Origin: Chara braunii
Taxonomy: Eukaryota; Streptophyta; Charophyceae; Charales; Characeae
Assembly (NCBI GenBank): GCA_003427395.1
Contig: BFEA01000053.1
Location: 3,182,066 to 3,230,531 of the forward strand
Reading direction: 5' to 3'
Length of the DNA: 48,466 nucleotides
The notes beneath the pieces were generated by a model. The model was not told the origin of the DNA, did no database searches, and saw nothing but the letters and a program-made list of their open reading frames with translations. The translations under genes were made by a program, and so were the position numbers. Shown here in pieces: positions 41,780 through 48,466 of this stretch. Each line of letters begins with the position of its first letter. The first letter of the stretch is position 1.

Positions 41780-42400
41780 GCAGCCTGAAATAGTCAACAA
41801 CAGCCGGCGGCAGTGTGCAATAGCATACAACGATCAACAGTAGACAGCAGCTCACCCACAATCAACGGGAGTAGCAACCTGTTTGTGCACAGCATGCAGC
41901 AGCAGATCATGTGGTCAGCAGCAGCCAGCAGCAATACGCAGCATAGGCACATCAACAATTCGCCAATAGCAGCATCCAGCAGCGGCGGTCAACAGTAACA
42001 GCAGTAGTCCGTGCCCAGTCCGCAGTAGCAGCAGCTTGTGCACAATACGCAGTAGCAGCCCGTACACAACCAACAACAACTCGTAGCGATAGTCTGTCCA
42101 CAGCCCGCTACGGACAGCAGCAACTATCGAGCTCACCTGCATCAGCCTCCACCAATAGAGTTGTACACAGCCAAGGGCAACATCAGCATAGCACTAACAA
42201 CCTTCTCCAGAACCCACAGTCGTAGCGATGGTCAGCAGCTAAAAGCAGCCGCAACCTGCCTGGAGCGGCCAGTACGAGCAGCGGCTAGTGGAGATGGCAC
42301 AGCAGCCAACTCAACGCATCAGTAAGCAGAAACAATGCGGCCAGGTAACATGCCGTAGCCGACTGTAGCAGACTGTAGCCACCATCAGGACTAGGCGAGG
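41780..42400. repeat. Degenerate CAG/CAA-rich tract
   Basis: Irregular repeats of CAGCAG, CAACAA and CAGTAG occupy about 600 bp, on a GTAGCAGCAG-like theme. Stops occur in every frame of any length, so it is not read as a poly-Gln gene. Confidence 0.6.
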
Positions 42401-43075
42401 CGCATGATGGTGTTGGCCACGATACTGTGGTTAAAACTTCGGTCGCCCGCTTCATCGACCTGACAAAAAAAACCAGCGTCCCTGCCAGTTTCCCACTGTT
42501 CCGCTCGCACAGCAGCGTGGTCCCCTTTCGACTAATTGGTCACTACGCAGCCAAAAGGCCAACTTTCAAGTAGAGCACGCCCTTGTGCTGTACTCGAGGT
42601 GATGACGAACTGACCTAGAAACTTCAGTGAAACTGCTGCCTGTTGTAGCAAGTCCGCATGGCCACAAAGTACAGCAACAGGCTCCGACAGCAATCGCCAG
42701 AGTCACCACACTGCCTATCGCAGTCCCTAGCGCAAGCCACAGCAACTACACTAGCGTAGCAGCAGGGCAGTCTAAGGCTGACATTCACCAATCGGATCAG
42801 TTACAGCGGTGAACAACAGCCAACTGGCTCCACCGAACATCTCAGCAATAAAAGTACAGTGTAAACACAACAAAAGCGGAGCCAGGCCGTCGTACCATGC
42901 TCTGCGTACTAGTGACCCGGCGACCTTGGTTGCAATAGTAAGCCGCTTTGCCGGAAAGCACAGTGTAATAGCCCCCCTTTCTAGTCATAGTGTCTCATTC
43001 TCAACCTGAGCTGTCGTTCCCCAGTTAGACAGGCCTGTGTTTGAGCAACACCCACCCTCAGTTTGCTCAAAATAA
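42401..43075. other. No gene seen
   Basis: Intergenic DNA without recognisable features. Confidence 0.4.
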
Positions 43076-43504
43076 ATGTATATTGTTGTTTCAGTCATTT
43101 GTTGCGGTGATACCACGCTGGTTAACCCCTCAGTTCATCACTTGATTCATCCCACATCGGTGCATCCTTTGCTAAAGGCCGGCTATATGCACGAGCCGAC
43201 CGCACGACTCAATCGGCCATTAGGAAAAACCACAAGTAGGAGGGTCATCGACATACTGAATCAAATCGGCCACATCTCATATGATCCCAAGGTGCCGAAC
43301 GAAGTGAAGGGTGCTATGGTCACGACTGTGCAGGGCGGCATTACGACGCAAAGGCCGACGAGTGTTATGCTTCCAACGAGCACTGCAACTCCTGAGACAG
43401 CAGGTGGGAAGGTGAAATGGGTGCACACCAATAAGAGCATCAAATAGTACGACATCCTAGCTTACTTGATGAAGATGGAATCAGCATGGACGCGGCGGTC
43501 ATGA
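43076..43504 (+). other. Unrecognised reading frame with one internal TAG
   Basis: The frame has ordinary amino-acid composition from about 43160 (LKAGYMHEPTARLNRPLG, SRRVIDILNQIGHISYDP, KVPNEVKGAMVTTVQGG). It passes a TAG at 43445-43447 and continues as YDILAYLMKMESAW to a TGA near 43502. An intron-like end TTGTTGTTTCAG lies just upstream at 43083-43094. I recognise no family. It could be an exon or a piece of a DNA virus or transposon gene; the evidence is only that it reads like protein. Confidence 0.3.
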
Positions 43505-44339
43505 GCAAGTCTGTGATTGCAGATCAAAACATGCTTTGGGTTGTATAACCCGTTAGGCCTTGACTACCTTCCTAAGTTGTGCCAAATGAGAATGAATCTT
43601 CCGCTAGAACGCGGAAAGATACATTGGAAATTCCCACGTCATTCCTGCACAGCTCTAACCGCTGTTGCCCCCCAAACCAGCCTTCTATTGCCAAGACAAC
43701 CATAGACATCGCCCTCGCGACGACTCAAAACTGTAGTATAGAGCTTCCTTTCCCTAGTTTCGATCAAGGAGCGGCCTAGTTTCTGCAATCTTCACCTTCA
43801 TCCTCCATAGCTCCGCGCAGCTCATACAACTGATTCTGATAGTACCACTTATCCTACGCGAAATCTAACACTGCCATCAACTTCGCCCGACCTTAAAACC
43901 CCAATTCCGACCTTTGTTCCGCCTGATTCCGCCAAGAAACGAGTGAGTTATGGTTTATCTGTTGCGCCGTATCTCCTTTCCCGCCACCTTCGCGCAACAG
44001 TCTTCCCTACTTACTCACTATCTACTAATCCTTCCGCCATTCTGACCCGATTAACCGGTTCACCCTAGGCCAGAACCCCAGGTTTACCCCTTTCCCCTCT
44101 CGATTCCGTTCAGGATCGAGAGCGCCACATCTTCTTGACTAGGCCGGCTTCTCCTTCCACCATCTCCGTCTGCACCCGACGTTGTTTCCTGTCCCGGTTC
44201 ATTCACCTTTATTAGTGCCCCGTCCCTCCGTCTGCGCTCGCCTTGCCTGCGCTTGCCAGCCTCCCCTGCTGCTTAACGCTGCCTGGCCGGATTCCCTCGC
44301 TCTCTGGCGCTCCGCTCCTCCTTCTGCACTCACCTTGCC
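43505..44339. other. No gene seen
   Basis: C/T-rich intergenic DNA; short frames here have no recognisable domain. Confidence 0.4.
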
Positions 44340-44790
44340 TACTTCGTCATCGATTCCTACAGTCACCCACGCGGTCTCCGCTGTGAAAGCGCTTCCGCCC
44401 AGCTCATGCAAGAATGATTGAAAGGTTGGGCGAGGTGCCTTGGTTTATACTTCCGTTGGGCACCGACCTGCCTCTTTCCCATCGAGCCCTGGGCACCCAC
44501 AGTCCCATATAGCCCCCGCCGACAAGGCTTTGAGAGATCGGGACTGGGTCATGCTGACTCCGCACAAGCCGACCGGGACCGGGCACCGTTGATTCAACAC
44601 AGGTGGAGTTGCCACTCGCTCAGTCGCCCGGGCCCACAGAGGGCGGTCTTTGACAGATCGTCCCCGGAGAGTCATCGGTCCGACCCTTCATTACTGTAGC
44701 TGCTAAACCTTGACCCTTCGGACTGATGTGACCGGAAAACTGCAACGGTTAGGCCTACGTCACAAGTCGCAGGCTCAAACATAAGCAAAA
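44340..44790 (-). repeat. LTR-A relic (copy 4)
   Basis: GCGCTTCCGCCCAGCTCATG followed by GAATGATTGA, a minus-strand TATA-like box in GGTTTATACTTCCG (44442-44455), a TCGGGACTGGGTC segment, and TTACTGTAGCTGCTAAACCT and TTGACCCTTCGG follow the same order as in LTR-A copies 1 and 2. Ends are not preserved, so it is a solo or truncated LTR. Confidence 0.6.
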
Positions 44791-45059
44791 ACAAAAAATA
44801 ATAATAAGAAAGCGACAAGGGCATATCAGATTAGTAGAAGGTGAGCCCTCCGCGACATCTCTCTAGGCTCCTTCCAGGTGGGCCGTAACCGGGACTCCTC
44901 GGCAAAACCAAAAGGGATAGTCATGTGGGACCCTCAACCCCTTAATGCCTTCAATGCTCGACTGCTCCTGCGCCGCCCTCCGCTGGCCTCGATCCCCGTA
45001 CCTCCACCGTGATAGTCCAGTGTCGTAACCTATAGGGCTAAGCCCAAGCCTAGGATCAA

Positions 45060-45265
45060 CGCATGCAGTATCCTATATAAACGGGTGCTGCACAACCCCT
45101 AGGCCCAGGAAAAATAGCCCGGCCCTCATTCCTTCTTCCAACTAAGCACGCTGTCACTAGGCCTCTGCACTGGCTTGCCCTCTCGCGTCGCGACTACCTT
45201 GCGCCCCACCTCGTACGTCAGGCCTATCAGTGGTCAACCGTCCTAAATAAAAACAAACCTTTTAT
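45060..45265 (+). promoter_or_regulatory. TATA box and polyadenylation signals, possible plus-strand LTR
   Basis: CCTATATAAACGGG at 45072-45085 is a good TATA box, and AATAAA at 45246 lies about 170 bp downstream. This spacing suits an LTR R-U5 unit. No gene follows on the plus strand. Inference only. Confidence 0.35.
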
Positions 45266-45480
45266 TCCTAATAAAAAAATCAGGCCGGCCAACTAGGCCG
45301 GCTGCTTAATCAAACGGAGGAATCACACGCGCGCCTCAAGACTGCCTGCCCACTCACGCTCTACTCTAGTCAACCACCCTATCAATGTAACCCTAACAGA
45401 CTTAGCCGCGACTCGTGCGGTACACTTAGACTTTTAAACTTACTTCCTGTCACTTGCAAAACCCAGGGCGGATACCCTTA

Positions 45481-46190
45481 TCAGGGTATTCGCACCGACA
45501 CCGCGGTACAATGATCTGGACGTTGTGAAAAGGCATCCGCAAAATGGTTCGACTTCTCGGGAATGTGATCGGGAAAGAAGTCGAAATGGTCGATGAAAGC
45601 CATCCATCGAGCGATGGTGCTGTTGACGGTGTCTTGGGTCTTGTAAAAGACCAACGGATTGTTGTCCGTTACCCATCGAAATTGGCTTCGACCAAGGAGG
45701 AAGTGCCACCACCGCTTGAGCAAGTGGACGAAGGCGAGGAGCTCCTTCTTGCGTGCATCGTCAATTGAATGCACGACGGACACTTTCTTGCTGAAATACT
45801 CGATCGGGTGCCAATCCACACCATCATGTTGCTCGAGGACTGCACCAATGTCATAGCCTGGCGCACCCGTAGTGACGCGTGTAGGCAAAAGCGGGTCGTA
45901 TATCCGCAAGACCTACGCAGACAATACCGCGGCTTTGAGAGCCAAAAATGATTCCCGCGCCTCCTCTCCGAAGTCAAACGACCGATCCTCGCATTGAAGC
46001 TTGGTCAAGTAGGCCGCGATCTTCGAGTAGCCTTTGATGAAATGCTGATAGTAGTCGGCGAGACCAAGGAACGAGCGAACATTCGTGACGTTCCGAGGCT
46101 TTGACCACTCTTGGATCGCTTGAATCTTGTCCGTTAGCGGACTGATGCCCTCCGGTGTGACAAAATGCCCAAGTATTCCAGCTAATGCCG
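45481..46190 (-). pseudogene. E5 RT connection and RNase H
   Basis: TNVRSFLGLADYYQHFIKGY is the connection and AIEYFSKK-like HPIEYFSKKVS belongs to RNase H. TAG at 45913-45915 interrupts it. The first RNase H motif reads TTGAPGYDIG where TTDASGYGIG is usual, so a catalytic Asp is lost. A later TDNNPLVFYKTQ keeps its Asp. A one-base loss near 46170 separates it from the RT. It ends abruptly after ADAFSQRPDH, before the integrase. Confidence 0.88.
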
Positions 46191-46682
46191 GACAAATTCG
46201 CACTTGTCGCGGTTGGCCTTGTACTTGGCGCGGCGGAGCGTCTCCAACACTCGTCGAAAATGCCCAAGATGGTCCTCCAATGTCCGACTATAGACGAGAA
46301 TATCGTCTAAGTAGACCAGCACGAACCGGTCCAACATTGCACGGAACTCATTGGTCATTGCCGCTTGAAAGGTCGTCGGGGCGTTGGTGAGGCCAAAAGG
46401 CATGACCACCCACTCAAAATGCCCGTACCGCGTCTTGAACGCGGATTTGTAGCGATCATTCGGCCGGATCGAGATTTGATGATATCCTGATTTCAAATCC
46501 AACTTAGAAAAATACTTTGCGCCGCCCAATCGCTCAAGAAGATTGTCGATGCGAGGAAGAGGCCCCACATTCTTGACGGTTTGCTCGTTGAGCTTGCGGT
46601 AGTCGATACACAATCGTTGATCCTTGTTCTTCTTCCGGACGAAGAGAACCGGTGCTCCATATGGGGAGCTACTAGGGCGAAT
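46182..46682 (-). pseudogene. E5 reverse transcriptase
   Basis: The palm is complete: [31 protein letters not shown] and LVYLDDILVYS, with all catalytic aspartates present. It is in frame with the protease upstream and is separated from it only by TGA 46683-46685, where Trp (TGG) of the KGWIRPSSSP motif is expected. It stops at TAG 46182-46184, just before LEYLGHF, where CAG is a likely ancestor. Confidence 0.93.
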
Positions 46683-47947
46683 TCAGCCCTTGGCCAACAA
46701 ATCGTCGAGTTGTGCGCGGAGGACCTCAAGCTCCTCCTCGCTCATCCGATAGATGCAACCTTTCGGCGGCACGACACCGGCCTCAGGACTGATCTCGTGA
46801 GAGATCGGCCGATCTGGCACCACACCGGTAGCTGGCTCGAAGATGTCAGCGAACTCGTTCAGCAACCGCACCACACGGGGGTTCGAAGACAAGTCCGTGG
46901 GTGAAGAGTCGGCTACCGCGACGGTCCGTAGGAAACATAGGCCGATCTCCTCGTGCTGCTCGTAAGCGCAAGTCGCCCGGAATGATTTGGCCGTCACCAC
47001 TTGGCACGGAATCGAAGGGTGCGGTAGAGGAATAGTACACGCCACTTCCGCGTCGAAGGCGTCGCGAACGCTAAGGGTCCGCCGGTGGAAGTTGACCGTG
47101 TGATCCGCACTTGCAAGCCAAGGTATTCCCAGAATGATGTCGAAGTCCGTGTCGAGAATATCGAATGTCACCGGTTCGCATGCATGAGGTGCGAAATAAA
47201 CCGGTACGGCCTCGATGTATCGGTCGAGAAGTTGCTGGGTTTTCCCATCCGCCAACTTGATCGCCGTCGGGTTTGCCTTCCTCCGAACTTGTGCGCCAAG
47301 GCCAACCCTTTGCATAAAGGATTGGCTCATGAAATTGTGAGACGCGCCGCTATCCAGCAAAGCACTGCAGGACACTTGCCCAACCTGGATGCGGACATAC
47401 ATGAGCGGTGCGTTGTGGTCATCGTACCGCTGCGTGCGAAACTCGCGGGCCACCTTGGTAGTATACGCAAGCATGTCCCCCACCGCGACTTCGTCATCCG
47501 TCGGCGAAGTTGGTGGTGCGGATAAGTAAGTGTGGAGATGAGCGCATAGTGTTGCGCATTGCGGTCCCGGCAAGCGGCCTGTGGTCGGGAGAGGAAGCCA
47601 TGCAAAGTCCTCGGATGTGAGTGGGTCCAATACCTCTATGTTGAACTCGCGCGTCGATTCCTGTGAAGAACCACTTGAAGACGATATGTCGCCGTTGCCG
47701 TACGGAGAAGAAACCACACACACGTCTTGTCCTTGAGCTTGAGTACCCAGCGTAGGAACGAGCCGGGCAGCGTAGTCCTCAAAAGACAATAGAAGAGGAG
47801 GACTATAGACTTCCGCATGCGCCTTGGAATGAAGGCCAGTCACTTGCGAAGAGACCGGTTCCGAAGGCATTGAGAGTGTCGTCGAGTCACTCTCGGCGGT
47901 GCTCAGTTTCCCTATTTGCCCTTGCCTTTCAATGGGAGGCCAGTGTC
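46683..47947 (-). pseudogene. E5 aspartic protease and linker to RT
   Basis: CSALLDSGASHNFMSQSF (about 47320-47370) is an intact retropepsin active-site loop, followed by AIKLADGKTQ and FDIILGIPWL. The N-terminal part (from HWPPIERQG) is a Ser/Thr- and acidic-rich linker behind gag. The C-terminal part leads into the RT fingers (KGCIYRMSEEELEVL). The frame is open for over 400 codons. The gag frame joins about 47948, where two bases appear to be missing relative to the usual HETHWPP. Confidence 0.9.
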
Positions 47948-48466
47948 TCATGGAGATCGCAGTTGCACCATAGGCAATAGCGGAATGTCGTGCGCGCTTT
48001 GAATGCTTGCTCGGAGATGCCGTATTGGGACCAAGGGGCTGGAGCTGCTGGGCCGGGCCCAGGGCTAGATGAGGTGTGTGTCTTCGTCTTGCCGTGTCCT
48101 CGGCCTCTGCCGGGGCGGCCACCTTCCTGGGCGGCTGCGAGTCTGTCCCCTTCACTGGCAGACACAGCCTCGCTGGTTTGGTCAAACGGCGTTGCTGCTG
48201 CGACCACGGCCACTCTTGGCCGGTGCTGGTCCCTGCTCGGGACTGCCGCAGACGAACGCAGGTTCTTAGCCTCCTTGTTCGTAATGATGATATGCGCGGC
48301 CTTGTCAAAAAGTTCCGCCGTTGTCGTCAAGGTGTCCTCGACGTGAGTCAGGGCATTGCTTAATGTAGGACATGACCTTGAGATGAAGTAGTGGCGGATG
48401 GCTTTGAAGCCCATCTGGATGTCTGGGATTGACGTCAAGCGTTGGTACTCGACAATCCAGTCGGTA
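47930..48466 (-). pseudogene. gag: E5 gag, C-terminal part
   Basis: The visible part starts upstream of the window and reads DIQMGFKAIRHYFISRSC, then ELFDKAAHIIITNKEAKNL, then a low-complexity basic and Gly-rich stretch (GGRPGRGRGHGKTKTHT), then YCLWCNCDLHET, which looks like a degenerate or non-canonical zinc knuckle. It ends at TGA after a probable 2-bp loss. Confidence 0.8.

Larger units (their letters stand above)
45481..48466 (-). mobile_element. E5: Ty3/gypsy element, truncated at both ends
   Basis: Right to left: gag end, protease, RT and RNase H on the minus strand. Integrase and 3' LTR are missing past 45481, and gag continues beyond the window. Sequence similarity in RNase H (HSIDDARKKELLAFVHLLK) places it in the same clade as E4. 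Confidence 0.92.

Noticed and set aside
41780-42400. Poly-glutamine protein gene
   Set aside because: Stops interrupt the CAG-rich frame repeatedly and no domain is present.
46670-46695. GGGCGAATTC and GAATTCAGCCCTT look like TOPO cloning-vector sequence
   Set aside because: Read on the minus strand it is the expected RT motif (KG-stop-IRPSSSPYGAP) with a single TGG-to-TGA change; flanking gypsy sequence is continuous on both sides.

Overview
This is eukaryotic nuclear DNA made almost entirely of decayed transposable elements. No intact host gene, no complete RNA gene and no CRISPR array is visible. I infer a streptophyte, most likely a charophyte alga such as Chara. The reasons are the plant-mitochondrion-like small-subunit rRNA pieces next to group I and group II intron debris, the many Ty3/gypsy elements, the long GA/CT microsatellites, and a coiled-coil gag containing a YTKEQEEE segment that I associate from memory with Chara retroelements. 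A database search would settle the species.

Layout. (1) 1-5820: a plus-strand gypsy element (E1) with gag, protease, reverse transcriptase, RNase H, integrase and a chromodomain-like tail; its 3' LTR starts near 5817. A candidate -1 ribosomal frameshift heptamer sits at the gag end. (2) 5820-10077: LTR-like and repeat sequence, a 773-bp non-autonomous hAT element with a perfect 8-bp target duplication, and a 705-bp tandem duplication. (3) 10078-10836: an assembly gap. (4) 11570-15050: minus-strand element E2 (protease and gag remnants, a perfect initiator-Met primer binding site, start of an LTR). (5) 15050-17073: low-complexity DNA holding an uncleaned Nextera mate-pair junction adapter. (6) 17074-24350: minus-strand element E6, most of a gypsy element with its 3' LTR. 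(7) 24350-28410: microsatellites, a 171-bp tandem duplication, a cluster of GGTCAA boxes, and a second LTR of the E6 type. (8) 28551-30299: mitochondrial-derived mosaic (rRNA pieces, group I intron core, group II maturase/RT fragment). (9) 31480-37830: minus-strand element E4, a separate integrase fragment (E7), and element E3, whose LTR is inserted inside that integrase. (10) 37830-45430: mostly unassigned DNA with a two-type minisatellite, a striking array of seven hairpins, and a relic LTR. (11) 45481-48466: minus-strand gypsy element E5, running off the window.

The elements are inactive copies. Most in-frame stops in their pol genes can be explained by single C-to-T (or G-to-A) transitions such as CGA to TGA and CAG to TAG, which suggests decay by cytosine deamination. 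The best candidate for something undescribed is the hairpin array at 40389-41117: seven copies of one conserved loop, each closed by a different but self-complementary stem.
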